DNA of 64,000 nt from Alteribacter keqinensis (GCF_003710255.1 NZ_RHIB01000001.1:2294001-2358000); one strand, 5' to 3'; counted from the stretch's first letter, positions 1 through 9,402 are shown. Notes: a model not told the origin generated them from the sequence alone. Numbers and translations are program-made.

Positions 1-1382
1 TACAGGACAAAGTGGACTGGGGTCCTGTAAACCAGCCTATTCAATCAGACGTTTTTGAAAGCCTTTACGTAAAAGTTCTTGACTACCTCGGACAGAAAGA
101 TGAACTTTTCGTCCGCGATGCCTACGCAGGTGCCGATAAACAGTACCGTCTGCCAATCCGTATTGTAAATGAATTTGCCTGGCATAACCTTTTCGCCAAG
201 CAGCTGTTTATCCGCCCTGAAAAAAACGAACTGGAGAACTTCATTCCTGAGTTCACTATCGTTTCTGCTCCCGGATTTAAAGCCGATCCGGAGGTGGATG
301 GGACAAATTCCGAAACGTTTATTATCGTCTCTTTTGAAAAACGAACCGTTCTTATCGGTGGTACGGAGTATGCAGGAGAGATGAAGAAATCCATCTTCTC
401 CATTATGAACTACCTGCTGCCTGAAAAGGATATCTTCTCCATGCACTGCTCGGCAAACGTCGGACGCGAAGGCGATGTGGCTCTTTTCTTCGGACTTTCC
501 GGAACGGGTAAAACAACACTCTCAGCAGACACGAATCGCAATTTGATCGGGGATGATGAGCACGGATGGTCTCCTAACGGGGTCTTTAACATCGAAGGCG
601 GCTGCTATGCCAAGTGCGTGAATTTGAGCGAGGAAAAAGAACCGCAGATCTTTAATGCAATCCGTTTTGGTTCTGTTCTTGAAAACGTTGTGGTTGATGA
701 CGATTCAAGAGAACCGGACTACGATGATGTCTCATATACAGAAAACACACGGGCGGCATACCCTCTTGAAGCCATTCCAAATGCGATGGTTCCAAGCGTT
801 GCGAGTCACCCGAATACGATTATTTTCCTGACCGCTGATGCCTTTGGCGTCCTGCCGCCGATCAGCAAGCTTACGAAGGAACAGGCAATGTATCATTTCC
901 TGTCCGGTTATACGAGTAAGCTGGCTGGAACAGAACGGGGAATTACAGAGCCTACGGCAACGTTCTCTACCTGCTTCGGTGCACCATTTCTCCCACTGCC
1001 GGCGAACCGTTACGCCGAAATGCTCGGTGATCGGATTAACCAGCATGACGTAGAGGTTTACCTCGTTAACACCGGCTGGTCAGGGGGGCCTTATGGTATT
1101 GGAGAACGTATGAACCTGCCGTACACAAGGGCAATGGTTCAGGCTGCACTTCAGGGAGAACTGGCCAGTGTGGAAACAGAAACCGATCCTCACTTCGGTC
1201 TTCACATCCCTACTCACTGCCCGGGAGTTCCTGATGATGTCTTGATTCCACGCCGCACATGGATGGATAAAGACGCCTATGACCGCAAAGCACAGGAACT
1301 GGCAGCTAAATTTGAGTCCAACTTTACAAAGTTTGATGACGTGAGCGATGAGATCCGTAACGCAGGACCAAAGACAAAGTAA
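1..1382 (+). CDS. pckA: Phosphoenolpyruvate carboxykinase (ATP), 5'-truncated by window edge
   Basis: Converts oxaloacetate and ATP to PEP, CO2 and ADP, the entry step of gluconeogenesis, in the cytoplasm. The frame is already open at base 3 (residues [12 protein letters not shown]), so the gene runs in from outside. About 459 residues are visible; the family usually has about 525-530, so roughly 70 N-terminal residues are missing. The kinase P-loop [11 protein letters not shown] lies near visible residue 162, followed by LIGDDEHGW and ENTRAAYPL, all typical of ATP-dependent PckA. The C-terminus is complete and is followed within 10 bases by a terminator. The next genes are ytlA, ytlC, ytlD and ytkD, the neighbourhood seen in B. 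subtilis, which supports the assignment. Confidence 0.97.
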   Translation, partial: QDKVDWGPVNQPIQSDVFESLYVKVLDYLGQKDELFVRDAYAGADKQYRLPIRIVNEFAWHNLFAKQLFIRPEKNELENFIPEFTIVSAPGFKADPEVDGTNSETFIIVSFEKRTVLIGGTEYAGEMKKSIFSIMNYLLPEKDIFSMHCSANVGREGDVALFFGLSGTGKTTLSADTNRNLIGDDEHGWSPNGVFNIEGGCYAKCVNLSEEKEPQIFNAIRFGSVLENVVVDDDSREPDYDDVSYTENTRAAYPLEAIPNAMVPSVASHPNTIIFLTADAFGVLPPISKLTKEQAMYHFLSGYTSKLAGTERGITEPTATFSTCFGAPFLPLPANRYAEMLGDRINQHDVEVYLVNTGWSGGPYGIGERMNLPYTRAMVQAALQGELASVETETDPHFGLHIPTHCPGVPDDVLIPRRTWMDKDAYDRKAQELAAKFESNFTKFDDVSDEIRNAGPKTK

Positions 1383-1391
1383 TCTGATTAG

Positions 1392-1427
1392 AAACCGCCC
1401 GGGGGCATACCCAGGCGGTTTTTTTAT
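1392..1427 (+). terminator. Rho-independent terminator of pckA
   Basis: A GC-rich hairpin (AACCGCC pairing with GGCGGTT, plus inner CCGGG/CCCAGG contacts) followed by a run of T, starting 10 bases after the pckA stop. Confidence 0.9.
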
Positions 1428-1495
1428 TGGCGAACGTATTTTTTGGAAAACTTGTCCATACTATTTATTAATCACATCGAAAAGGAGCATTAACC

Positions 1496-1633
1496 GTGAA
1501 ACCTGCAAAAGAACCAAAGTTTACAGGCCATGTACAGGAAGCGTTTAAAGGACTTTTTCTCGGACTGGCCATGATGCTCATCGTTTTTTTACTGCTTCAT
1601 TTTGTCTTTGGTATTGAAGCCTTTCAAAAGTAA
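1496..1633 (+). CDS. Small single-pass membrane protein, 45 aa
   Basis: GTG start with AAAAGGAGC about 8 bases upstream; the product begins MKPAKEPKFTGHVQEAFKG and has one hydrophobic helix (about residues 18-38) before a short EAFQK tail. A basic N-terminus before the helix suggests an N-in orientation. It lies between two terminators, so it is probably a single-gene transcript. I do not recognise the family with certainty; small one-helix proteins beside pckA occur in other Bacillaceae. The clear ribosome site, plausible topology and following terminator make it likely to be real. Confidence 0.7.
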   Translation: MKPAKEPKFTGHVQEAFKGLFLGLAMMLIVFLLLHFVFGIEAFQK

Positions 1634-1640
1634 TACACAG

Positions 1641-1672
1641 ACCGCTTTCTCTTATGGAAAAGCGGTTTTTTT
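1641..1672 (+). terminator. Rho-independent terminator
   Basis: ACCGCTTT pairs with AAAGCGGT across a 10-base loop, then a run of T. It ends the small membrane protein gene. Confidence 0.85.
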
Positions 1673-1784
1673 CTGCTTCTGTCAAAATGTTTACTCCACT
1701 TTCCCTCTCACTCACACCCGGGCACCTCCGTACATACACTATCCCATCAGCGAATACCCATTTTTATTTTAGGAGGACCAATAG

Positions 1785-2774
1785 ATGAGTGTGTGGAAAA
1801 AAACGAGTTTGCTTTTATTATCCATGCTGCTTTTAGCTTCAATTGCGGCATGTTCGTGGGGGAAATCAGACAAAGTACGGGTAGCCGAAGTGACCCGGTC
1901 GATCTTTTACGCGCCGCAGTATGTCGCTATTTCCGAAGGCTTTTTTGAAGAAGAGGGTCTCGAGGTTGACTTAACCACAACGTGGGGCGGTGACCAGACG
2001 ATGACAACCCTTCTCTCCGACGGAGCCGATATCGCCCTTGTAGGGGCAGAAACATCAATATATGTTTACGCCCAGGGCGCCAATGACCCAGCCATCAATT
2101 TTGCACAGCTGACCAAGACAGATGGTACCTTTTTAGTTTCACGTGAAAAAGTCGAGGACTTCACATGGGATGACCTTAAAGGATCCACGTTCCTCGGCCA
2201 GCGCCGGGGTGGAATGCCTCAGATGGTTGGAGAGTATGTGCTAAAAGACAACGGCATTAACCCGAGAACCGATTTAAACCTGATCCAGAACATTGACTTT
2301 GGTAACATTGCTTCCGCCTTTGCCAGCGGTACAGGTGATTATGTCCAGCTGTTTGAACCACAGGCTACACTGTTTGAACAGGAGGGGATCGGATATATCG
2401 TAGATTCTTTCGGTACCCAGTCTGGCGAGGTCCCATACACCGTTTTTATGGCTAAGGAAAGCTACCTTGAAAAGAACGATGATACAGTAGAAAGGTTTAC
2501 ACGGGCCATTGCAAAAGCACAGCAATGGGTTCATGAGCAGCCTGCGAGCGTTGTAGCTGAATCTATCCAGCCGTTCTTTGACGATACTTCCCTGGAGGTC
2601 ATTGAAAGTGTTGTGGAGCGGTACCGAAGCCAAGGGTCCTATGCCCAGTCACCACTTTTAAAGGAAGAGGCGTGGTATCACCTTCAGGCAATTATGGATG
2701 AAGCAGGTGAACTGCCGGCTCAGGTAGAGTATGAAACATTAGTAAACACAGATTTTGCTGACCGTATAGAATAA
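1785..2774 (+). CDS. ytlA: ABC importer substrate-binding lipoprotein, NMT1/THI5-SsuA type (YtlA-like)
   Basis: Extracellular solute-binding lipoprotein of a NitT/TauT-type importer. The N-terminus is a lipoprotein signal (basic start, hydrophobic run, lipobox SIAAC, Cys about 23). The mature part begins KVRVAEVTRSIFYAPQYVAI followed by SEGFFEEEGLEVDLTTTWGG, the NMT1/THI5-like fold that binds thiamine precursors, sulfonates or nitrate. ATG start is 8 bases after TAGGAGGACC. ATPase and permease genes follow directly with the same strand, as in B. subtilis ytlA-ytlC-ytlD. The substrate cannot be read from sequence; no TPP or SAM riboswitch is visible in its leader, so a thiamine or methionine link is not supported here. 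Confidence 0.85.
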   Translation: MSVWKKTSLLLLSMLLLASIAACSWGKSDKVRVAEVTRSIFYAPQYVAISEGFFEEEGLEVDLTTTWGGDQTMTTLLSDGADIALVGAETSIYVYAQGANDPAINFAQLTKTDGTFLVSREKVEDFTWDDLKGSTFLGQRRGGMPQMVGEYVLKDNGINPRTDLNLIQNIDFGNIASAFASGTGDYVQLFEPQATLFEQEGIGYIVDSFGTQSGEVPYTVFMAKESYLEKNDDTVERFTRAIAKAQQWVHEQPASVVAESIQPFFDDTSLEVIESVVERYRSQGSYAQSPLLKEEAWYHLQAIMDEAGELPAQVEYETLVNTDFADRIE

Positions 2775-2800
2775 GTACCGCTGTTGAAAGGGTGGTGAAC

Positions 2801-3580
2801 GTGGCATTTCTGCAAATTCAAAACGTAGAAAAAACCTATTTTTCAAAAACGAGCGTGACTGAAGCTATTTCGGCTGTTAACCTCGATATTACGAAGGGCG
2901 AGTTCGTTTCCGTGATCGGTCCCAGCGGGTGCGGGAAAACGACCCTACTATCCATGATCTCCGGGCTGTTAAAGCCGACAGCCGGTACCATTAACCTTGA
3001 CGGAAAACTCATTACAAAGCCAACTCCGGATACGGGCTATATGCTTCAGCAGGACTATTTATTTCCCTGGCTGTCAATAAAAAGCAACATAACCCTCGGG
3101 TTAAAGACGATGGGACTTCTTACGAAAGAGACCGAGTGTCACGCCCTTCATTTACTCCATGAAATGGGCCTTGGGGAGTTTAAAGATGATTTCCCTTCCC
3201 AGCTTTCAGGGGGGATGCGTCAGCGTGTTGCCCTTGTGCGTATGCTCGCTACCCAGCCTAAGCTGCTGTTACTCGATGAGCCGTTTTCCGCCCTCGATTA
3301 CCAGACTAAATTAAAGCTTGAAAACCTTGTCCATACAACAATTAAAGAGCACGAGAAAACCGCCATTCTCGTTACTCATGATATCGGCGAAGCTATCGCC
3401 ATGAGTGACAGAATTGTTATGCTGTCAAAACGCCCTGCAACGATCCACCGTATTTTTAAAGTGCCTGATGAAATGAAAGGTCTGGAGCCTTTTGAAGCGA
3501 GAAACACGGCGGGTTTCAACGACTTGTTTCAGGATATTTGGAAGGAGCTGGAGTCCTTTGAAAACGAAAGAACTTCATAG
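2801..3580 (+). CDS. ytlC: ABC importer ATPase, NitT/TauT type (YtlC-like)
   Basis: Cytoplasmic ATPase of the importer. Walker [13 protein letters not shown] near residue 40, signature [13 protein letters not shown] and Walker [13 protein letters not shown] are all present. The start chosen is GTG at 2801, 5 bases after AAAGGGTGG; the in-frame GTG at 2792 lies within that ribosome site and is less likely. About 259 aa, normal for the family. The end overlaps the next gene by 23 bases, indicating translational coupling with the permease. Confidence 0.88.
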   Translation: MAFLQIQNVEKTYFSKTSVTEAISAVNLDITKGEFVSVIGPSGCGKTTLLSMISGLLKPTAGTINLDGKLITKPTPDTGYMLQQDYLFPWLSIKSNITLGLKTMGLLTKETECHALHLLHEMGLGEFKDDFPSQLSGGMRQRVALVRMLATQPKLLLLDEPFSALDYQTKLKLENLVHTTIKEHEKTAILVTHDIGEAIAMSDRIVMLSKRPATIHRIFKVPDEMKGLEPFEARNTAGFNDLFQDIWKELESFENERTS

Positions 3581-4355
3581 CGCCTACGTCCAGGGCCTGA
3601 AACGGGAAAAACGCTGGGTCCGTCTCACCCAGCTTTCCATCCTCATATTGTTTTTCGTATCCTGGGAGTTTCTCACGAGTCAACGCATTCTGGACCCCCT
3701 GCTTTTCAGCTCTCCGTCCAGAGTGTGGAATTTACTTTTAGTCCGCATTCAGGATGGCTCGATCTTTGTACATTCTTCTGTGACCTTGTTTGAAACCGTT
3801 CTTGGGTTTATCCTGGGGACGGCGATGGGAACTGCCATGGCTGCCACTCTCTGGTGGTCCCGCTTTATCTCAAAGGTAATGGACCCTTACCTTGTGGTGC
3901 TTAATTCCATGCCGAAGGTCGCTCTCGGGCCCATTTTAATTGTAGGTCTCGGCCCGGGATTCTCTTCCATCATTGCCATGGGAGCACTCATCTCGGTAAT
4001 CATAACCACCCTTGTCGTTTACAATGCGTTTAAGGAAGTGGATGAAAATTACCTGAAAGTGATCCGTTCTTTTGGAGCTTCGAAAAGAAAATCATTCTTT
4101 TCTGTCATTCTCCCGGCCTGCTTTCCAACGATCATCTCCACCCTTAAAGTAAATGTAGGGCTTGCGTGGGTCGGGGTTATCGTAGGAGAGTTTCTCGTTT
4201 CAAAGCAAGGGCTCGGTTACATGATTATCTACGGATTCCAGGTGTTTAACTTTACGATGGTTATGCTCAGCCTGCTAATCATTGCCGTACTCGCAACAGG
4301 CATGTACCAGCTTGTAGAGTTGCTCGAACGTAAGCTGTTAAAGTACAGAGGTTAA
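3558..4355 (+). CDS. ytlD: ABC importer permease, BPD type (YtlD-like)
   Basis: Inner-membrane permease of the ytlA-ytlC-ytlD importer, with about six membrane helices and the EAA-like cytoplasmic loop around [19 protein letters not shown]. The most likely start is TTG at 3558, giving 265 aa, preceded by GGAGCTGGAG inside the ytlC coding region; an in-frame ATG at 3492 would add 22 residues that look like out-of-frame ytlC sequence. Followed by degenerate repeats and a bidirectional terminator. Confidence 0.85.
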   Translation: MKTKELHSAYVQGLKREKRWVRLTQLSILILFFVSWEFLTSQRILDPLLFSSPSRVWNLLLVRIQDGSIFVHSSVTLFETVLGFILGTAMGTAMAATLWWSRFISKVMDPYLVVLNSMPKVALGPILIVGLGPGFSSIIAMGALISVIITTLVVYNAFKEVDENYLKVIRSFGASKRKSFFSVILPACFPTIISTLKVNVGLAWVGVIVGEFLVSKQGLGYMIIYGFQVFNFTMVMLSLLIIAVLATGMYQLVELLERKLLKYRG

Positions 4356-4382
4356 CTCTTTTGAGGGGGATCAAGGGACTGT

Positions 4383-4460
4383 TTTTCCTGATAAATGAGT
4401 GTTTTATCCCCAATAGAACACTTTTCCTGATAAATTTCGTTTTATCCTGAAAATCACTAT
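4383..4460. repeat. Degenerate ~19-nt tandem repeat array
   Basis: Four imperfect units beginning TTTTCCTGATAAAT or TTTTATCC start at 4383, 4402, 4422 and 4440, spaced 18-20 bases. No coding potential is evident. Confidence 0.6.
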
Positions 4461-4508
4461 AAATATCAAATAAACCTTCGCTCAAAACCAGAGTATTGAC
4501 CCCCTTCA

Positions 4509-4560
4509 TAAACAGAAAAATCCCCTGGAGCATCATGCCTGCAGGGGATTTTTCTGTTTA
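4509..4560. terminator. Bidirectional terminator between ytlD and ytkD
   Basis: Perfect 19-bp inverted repeat (4509-4527 with 4542-4560; core AGAAAAATCCCCTG) around a 14-base loop. A/T-rich outer ends provide a T run on either strand. It overlaps the stop codon of ytkD. Confidence 0.92.
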
Positions 4561-5046
4561 TATCGCTGTAATGAAACGTTTTTTCACTTCATCCAAACTC
4601 AATGATAAGACATTGTCTTTCATAATAAAGCTGTATTCATGGTTGGAACGGACATTGTCGGGAAGGGTCTTTAAAAGCTTCGGGCCTTTTGTTTCATGAT
4701 AATTGCTCCGGGTCACAAGGTCATCCACTACAGCATAATAAACATTTTTAATGACCGTTTCTTTTTTGCCTTTGACACGGTATTGCCCTACATAATGAAT
4801 GTTCTTAACGATGCCCCCGGTCTCTTCAAATACTTCCCGCTTTGCTGCAGCCACAGCCTCTTCGCCTTCTTCGACTTTCCCTCCCGGAAACTCAAGTCCC
4901 CGCGACGGATGAATCGTTAACAGCCAGTTTCCGCGAAACCGGGATACAACCCAGACGTTTTTCGGTTGATGGGAAAAAGGATGGTCCTCTGTTGAAAACT
5001 CAACTTCATTATTATAATAATCTTTAAAGGTATGAATGTTGCCCAC
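4558..5046 (-). CDS. ytkD: Nudix hydrolase YtkD (nucleoside triphosphate / RNA pyrophosphohydrolase)
   Basis: Nudix hydrolase related to B. subtilis YtkD, which hydrolyses (oxidised) nucleoside triphosphates and can remove 5' pyrophosphate from RNA. The Nudix box is present: GGKVEEGEEAVAAAKREVFE followed by ETGG. The N-terminal FKDYYNN and C-terminal FIMKDNVLSLSL also fit YtkD. GTG at 5046 is 8 bases after GGGAG and gives 162 aa, close to the usual 158; ATG at 5052 is the alternative, with the ribosome site too close. It converges on ytlD, as in B. subtilis. Confidence 0.9.
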   Translation of the reverse strand: MGNIHTFKDYYNNEVEFSTEDHPFSHQPKNVWVVSRFRGNWLLTIHPSRGLEFPGGKVEEGEEAVAAAKREVFEETGGIVKNIHYVGQYRVKGKKETVIKNVYYAVVDDLVTRSNYHETKGPKLLKTLPDNVRSNHEYSFIMKDNVLSLSLDEVKKRFITAI

Positions 5047-5137
5047 TATCATCACTCCCAGATGATTCGTCGGCACTGACTGTCTTACAATTTCCGACGT
5101 TTATCGTTATTGTATGAAATCACAGGGTCACTGTCTA

Positions 5138-6343
5138 TTATTCTGCATAAGTTTTTTTATCAGGGCGAATCAGAATGATTGTCAGCACAGCGCCAATTAA
5201 TGAAACTCCGGCGAGAACCGCAAAGAGTACAGGGTGTGATCCTTTCATGAGAATAGCGATCACAGGCGGGGCCAGGGCTATCCCTACAAACCGCATACTC
5301 GAATAGATTGATGAGATTGTTCCCCTCTCACTTTTAGCTATCCCTTCTGTTACAAGGGCATCCATACTCGGCAGAGCAACACCAATGCCAATTCCGCTGG
5401 CAAACATGGCACTTAAAAGAACGTAAATATCTTTACTGAAAACCACCCAGACATTACAAAGCGTGAGAAGGATCAGTCCTGCAAAGGTCGTCCATTTCAT
5501 GACACTTTTCTCTTTTCCAATTAACTTCCCTGTTACATAGGATGACAAACACAGGGCTGCCAGAGGAATCGCAAGAACAATTCCTTTTTTAACCCCCTTA
5601 ATAGCATGCTCTTGCTCAAGGATGGTGGATAAATAAAACAGAACTCCAAAGATCACAAACATGCAGATGCACCCAATCGCAAATATTGCATAAAGCCACG
5701 GTCCTTCATTGTGAAAAACCTTTTTTACTGAAGTAAGAAAATCTTTAAATAAAGGGGGTTTTTCCTTTGTTTGCGGCGTCTTTACAAGAAATGTCATCAG
5801 GGCGACTGACACAAGACAAAAGACGGGAAAAGCTAAGAAAGGCAAGTACCATATTACCGTTGCCAGAGCTGCACCAAGAATCGGACTAAGCACTTTTCCG
5901 AACGTATTGGATGTTTCAATCACTCCCAGGCCGTTGCTTACATCCTGCTCTTTCTTAAATATGTCACCAATGAGCGGCATGACGATCGGAGCTGCACCGG
6001 CAGCTCCTACACCTTGCAAAAAACGACCGATAAGGATCACGGCATACGGATCAGGCAGCTGCCAGGCAGCCCATCCTGAAACCGCTCCTCCCACAGCTGC
6101 AATCAGCAGGCTTGGAATAATAATTCGTTTTCGGCCATACTGATCAGATAAAAATCCCGCTATAGGAATCAGAATAATTGCCACTACAGAGTACACCGTA
6201 ATAATCATACTTACCTGAAAAGCCGAGACGTTCATTTCTTTTTCCATCGTAGGCAGAACAGGAATGAGCATCGAATTTCCCAGGGTCATTACTAATGGGA
6301 TCGATGCTATTGATATTAAGTCCCACGTCTTTTTCTCCTCCAT
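5138..6343 (-). CDS. MFS transporter, DHA1-type drug/metabolite exporter
   Basis: Twelve-helix major facilitator protein, 401 aa. The loop 2-3 motif GFLSDQYGRKRIII (antiporter motif A) and the helix-5 motif C-like glycine-rich stretch indicate a DHA1 proton-coupled exporter; the substrate is unknown. The ATG at 6343 (MEEKKTWDL) is chosen because AGGAGGG lies 8 bases upstream; an earlier in-frame ATG at 6370 precedes that ribosome site. Same strand as mobA/fdhE but separated by about 100 bases and a terminator, so probably an independent transcript. Confidence 0.87.
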   Translation of the reverse strand: MEEKKTWDLISIASIPLVMTLGNSMLIPVLPTMEKEMNVSAFQVSMIITVYSVVAIILIPIAGFLSDQYGRKRIIIPSLLIAAVGGAVSGWAAWQLPDPYAVILIGRFLQGVGAAGAAPIVMPLIGDIFKKEQDVSNGLGVIETSNTFGKVLSPILGAALATVIWYLPFLAFPVFCLVSVALMTFLVKTPQTKEKPPLFKDFLTSVKKVFHNEGPWLYAIFAIGCICMFVIFGVLFYLSTILEQEHAIKGVKKGIVLAIPLAALCLSSYVTGKLIGKEKSVMKWTTFAGLILLTLCNVWVVFSKDIYVLLSAMFASGIGIGVALPSMDALVTEGIAKSERGTISSIYSSMRFVGIALAPPVIAILMKGSHPVLFAVLAGVSLIGAVLTIILIRPDKKTYAE

Positions 6344-6434
6344 TACCAAAGCCCTCCTGCTCATGCACATCTTGTTTTAGTATGCAAAGACAAGAAGCTT
6401 TTTATGAAAGGAGAGTTTATTGGTAAAAACACAC

Positions 6435-6464
6435 AAAAAAGCTGACTCAGAAATCGCCGTCAGC
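6435..6464 (-). terminator. Terminator of fdhE-mobA
   Basis: On the minus strand GCTGAC pairs with GTCAGC across a 12-base loop, followed by TTTTTT. The hairpin overlaps the last codons of mobA. Confidence 0.75.
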
Positions 6465-7064
6465 CAGTATTTTGCAAATATAATCGTATTCTTCAGGGTG
6501 ATTCATGTTATAAAAACTCCGCTCCCACCCCGATAAACCATATTCCCTACCCTGTTCTTCTGTTACTTTTGCTACCTGAAGCCGTGAAAAGACTTGCTGT
6601 AACTTGAGTTCATTTTCTTTAAGAGCTTCACTGATTACAGACAGGCTTCTTTTATTGTACACAGCACATAAAGGCTGATCTTTTCCTGCTGATGCAGGGA
6701 GAATGACATCTGCCTCCGGGTGTTTGGCTGCCTCTGCCACTAACACTTTTATAACAGCCTGGTCGATCAAAGGCATATCGCATGCCGCTACGAGGTTCCA
6801 CTTATTCTTGCTTGCACTAAGTCCTGCATGTATCCCGGCAAGAGGACCTTTCCCGGGAAATATGTCGTTCGTTATCGGAACTTGCAGGAAATGATAAAGG
6901 GCGGACTCATCAGATACAACCATTACTTCCTCGCATAAAGGCGCCATTATATTCCTGATCCGTTCAATCGTTTTCTTCCCGCCAACATTCAACAGTGCTT
7001 TATTCCTTCCCATTCTGGATGACTCCCCGCCTGCGAGAATGATGCCCGTTACATTATCATTCAT
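6447..7064 (-). CDS. mobA: Molybdenum cofactor guanylyltransferase MobA
   Basis: Transfers GMP from GTP to molybdopterin-Mo to give the guanine dinucleotide cofactor used by formate dehydrogenases and related enzymes. Nucleotide-binding N-terminus GIILAGGESSRMGRNKALL (residues 6-24), then PGKGPLAGIHAGL and the metal-binding ACDMPL. 205 aa, normal length. The ATG directly abuts the fdhE stop codon (TAAATG), so the two genes are translationally coupled. Confidence 0.93.
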   Translation of the reverse strand: MNDNVTGIILAGGESSRMGRNKALLNVGGKKTIERIRNIMAPLCEEVMVVSDESALYHFLQVPITNDIFPGKGPLAGIHAGLSASKNKWNLVAACDMPLIDQAVIKVLVAEAAKHPEADVILPASAGKDQPLCAVYNKRSLSVISEALKENELKLQQVFSRLQVAKVTEEQGREYGLSGWERSFYNMNHPEEYDYICKILADGDF

Positions 7065-7838
7065 TTACACTTCACCGTATCCTTCCTCCTGAGCGATATA
7101 ATCGAGATGCAGGGTGAGAAGATCCAGCATGGCCGCATTATTTTCAGTAACATCAATAACTACCTTCACATAATTTTTGCAGCTGTCGCACACTTCCAGC
7201 TCCGAGTGCTTCTCTTCCTGCACGGTTACCCGGTAGACAGCACTCGATTCTACCTCGCCACAGTGGGCGCAAGCCTTCCTTTTTACCTTCCATAAAGCCT
7301 CACAGCGGGGACAAAGAAACATATCGCCTTTTTTCAACCGGACTGGTTCAGCACAGCACGGACAGGCTCCTCCTACATTCATTTCATCTGTAAACGATTG
7401 GGATCGTTCGGCAATGAGCTGCAAAAACGGGCGCAGCGCCTGTTCAGCAATGTAATGAGGAAACCACGCTGAAATCCGGTGTTCTTCCGCAAACGTTTGA
7501 AAGTAGTTTGTATTGTATCGAAGGGCTTCTTTCAACCACCTTAACACTGTCTCATCACCGAGCAGTTTTTTACAGCGATCAAGGTCATCTGCAAGCTCGG
7601 CTGAGTATGTCTTTACTGCTTCGATGGTACTTTCCAGAGAAAAGGCGTACGCAGGGATTGTCATTGGTGTTTCCTCTAACTGAGGGATAATTGGAAATTC
7701 CTTATCAATACTCTCTGCTTTCACCTCTGACCGCCACTCTTTTGTTAGAATCGCTTTTTGTCTCTTCTGAACATCTGTGAGCAGTTGCTGAAGTTCTGTA
7801 TATTCTTTTGATACAACTGATGGGTCCACTATTTTCAC
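7065..7838 (-). CDS. fdhE: Formate dehydrogenase accessory protein FdhE-like
   Basis: 257-aa protein with the FdhE arrangement: a helical N-terminal half and a C-terminal zinc/rubredoxin-like region carrying four Cys pairs, CPCC, CPRC, CAHCG and CDSC (residues about 159-220). In E. coli FdhE interacts with the formate dehydrogenase catalytic subunit during maturation. It forms a two-gene unit with mobA. No formate dehydrogenase subunit gene is in the window. Divergent from the deacetylase gene at 7927, with only 88 bases between. Confidence 0.85.
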   Translation of the reverse strand: MKIVDPSVVSKEYTELQQLLTDVQKRQKAILTKEWRSEVKAESIDKEFPIIPQLEETPMTIPAYAFSLESTIEAVKTYSAELADDLDRCKKLLGDETVLRWLKEALRYNTNYFQTFAEEHRISAWFPHYIAEQALRPFLQLIAERSQSFTDEMNVGGACPCCAEPVRLKKGDMFLCPRCEALWKVKRKACAHCGEVESSAVYRVTVQEEKHSELEVCDSCKNYVKVVIDVTENNAAMLDLLTLHLDYIAQEEGYGEV

Positions 7839-7926
7839 TCCCTTTTAATACAATTTCCCGGTTTTCTTTTATCGAATCAGGACTTCTGTTACACTATGAA
7901 GAGCTACAGAAACAGGGGGTCTGGTC

Positions 7927-8802
7927 ATGAAAAAGGGGATTGTTGCTGCTTCTTTTCTGCTCGTCGGTTTGACCGTCGTCATTTATTTTTTTAATGAATA
8001 TGAACGCCATTTTGTGATCCACGATCACAAACAACGAAGCTTCACTCCTCTTTTTTACAGCTCCCCGGAAACAGAGAATGTTGACCGTGTTGAAGAAGTC
8101 AGAGATTACTACCGCAATGCAAGCCTTTCTTCCCCCCTTGAATGGGGAGAGAATGTAAGTGGTGTGAAAAACCGCCTGGATACAGATGAAGACGTGATTG
8201 CCCTCACCTTTGATGCATGTGGAGGTCCTTTCGGAAGCTCGTATGATCACTCCCTCATTACTTTCCTGCGCGAACATGAAATTCCTGCTACTCTTTTCAT
8301 TAATCTTCGTTGGCTTGATGAAAATGAAGAGATATTTCTCGAGTTAGCTGAAGATCCGTTATTTCGCATCGAAAATCACGGAAGCGAACACCTCCCTCTT
8401 TCAGTGAACGGCAATGGTGCATGGGGAATTAATGGCACGGCGTCTCCTGAGGAAGTCATTGATGAGGTCATGTTAAACCAGGAGCGAATCCTGGAAATGA
8501 CAGGCCAGGCTCCGCGATACTTCAGGTCGGGAACCGCACACTATGACGAAAAAGCTGTAGAGATTGTTGAAAATCTGGGGCTGACGGTTGTTAACTACGA
8601 TGTTTTAGGAGATGCGGGAGCTACTTTTTCTGCTTCTGGGGTAGAGGAAGCTCTTCTATCGAGCAGAGCAGGTTCCATTCCTCTCTTACATATGAACCAG
8701 CCCTCTTCAGGAACTGCCGAAGGAGTAAAGCAGGCAGTTCCCCAGTTACAGGAAGCAGGCTTTACATTCGTCCATCTTGATCAATACGAACTATCAGAAT
8801 AG
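7927..8802 (+). CDS. Polysaccharide deacetylase family protein (CE4-like, TFDACGG variant)
   Basis: Exported or membrane-anchored NodB-homology protein, 291 aa, with one N-terminal hydrophobic helix (residues 5-22). The NodB domain starts ALTFDACGG near residue 95, then IPATLFINLRWL, ENHGSEHLPLS and FRSGTAHYD. Classical CE4 enzymes have TFDDG, where the second Asp binds the metal; here it is Ala. The HxxxH metal motif (HGSEH) is kept. The TFDACG form appears to define a subgroup rather than a lone mutation, from memory of the family. Activity may be altered or act on another substrate. Followed 20 bases later by a small membrane protein gene, probably co-transcribed. Confidence 0.8.
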   Translation: MKKGIVAASFLLVGLTVVIYFFNEYERHFVIHDHKQRSFTPLFYSSPETENVDRVEEVRDYYRNASLSSPLEWGENVSGVKNRLDTDEDVIALTFDACGGPFGSSYDHSLITFLREHEIPATLFINLRWLDENEEIFLELAEDPLFRIENHGSEHLPLSVNGNGAWGINGTASPEEVIDEVMLNQERILEMTGQAPRYFRSGTAHYDEKAVEIVENLGLTVVNYDVLGDAGATFSASGVEEALLSSRAGSIPLLHMNQPSSGTAEGVKQAVPQLQEAGFTFVHLDQYELSE

Positions 8803-8822
8803 TTGTTGGAGGATCCTTAGTC

Positions 8823-9326
8823 ATGAATAAAACAAAAGGTACGATTTTTTACAGTGCCGTCGCTCTTTTCAGCCTTCTTTTTATTGCTGTTGCCGTATGG
8901 ATAAATCAATCGTATTTCGCAGGGGTTGTAAACCAGCCGATTATTATTACAATGGGGCTTTGTATCCTCGGGCTTTCGGGGTTTGAACTTTATAAAAAAA
9001 CCTTTGAACAGCGGCACGCCGTGTCTACCGCTGTCCTTTGTGCCACGTCGATCGTCTTTTTGGTTGTCATTTTCCCAGGCAACAGCTATACAGCTTCCGA
9101 AGAGCAGCTCGTTGAGCGCCTTTCGAAAGAACATGGTGAAGAAGCAAGACCACTGGAGGTGTTCACAAGTTCGTTCACCGGAAATGAGCGTCCGAGCGTT
9201 TTTGTGACCCGTTATTATGTGCACAGTGTGGAAGCAGGGGAAGAAGAATTGTTTTACTTTGTAAATCCCGCTTCAGGTGAAGCCATTGAACTTGAAACTG
9301 CCGACGAAGGCCCGAACGGGGAGTAA
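8823..9326 (+). CDS. Hypothetical membrane protein, 167 aa
   Basis: Not recognised. Three hydrophobic segments (about residues 8-28, 38-52 and 62-83) precede a charged, mostly acidic soluble C-terminal region (residues 90-167) with ASEEQLVERLSKEHGEE. The soluble part probably lies outside the cell. Start ATG has GGAGGATCC upstream. It follows the deacetylase gene closely and ends before a strong terminator, suggesting a two-gene operon. Confidence 0.75.
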   Translation: MNKTKGTIFYSAVALFSLLFIAVAVWINQSYFAGVVNQPIIITMGLCILGLSGFELYKKTFEQRHAVSTAVLCATSIVFLVVIFPGNSYTASEEQLVERLSKEHGEEARPLEVFTSSFTGNERPSVFVTRYYVHSVEAGEEELFYFVNPASGEAIELETADEGPNGE

Positions 9327-9402
9327 GGTGTCATTTTATGCGTGCTGATGCACCAGGCAGCCGCTATTCTCGATTTGCACGCAGGAATTCCGTCTGTAAT
9401 GA

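Noticed and set aside
1640-1785. TPP riboswitch expected before a THI5-like binding protein
   Set aside because: No thi-box core was found in the ytlA leader.
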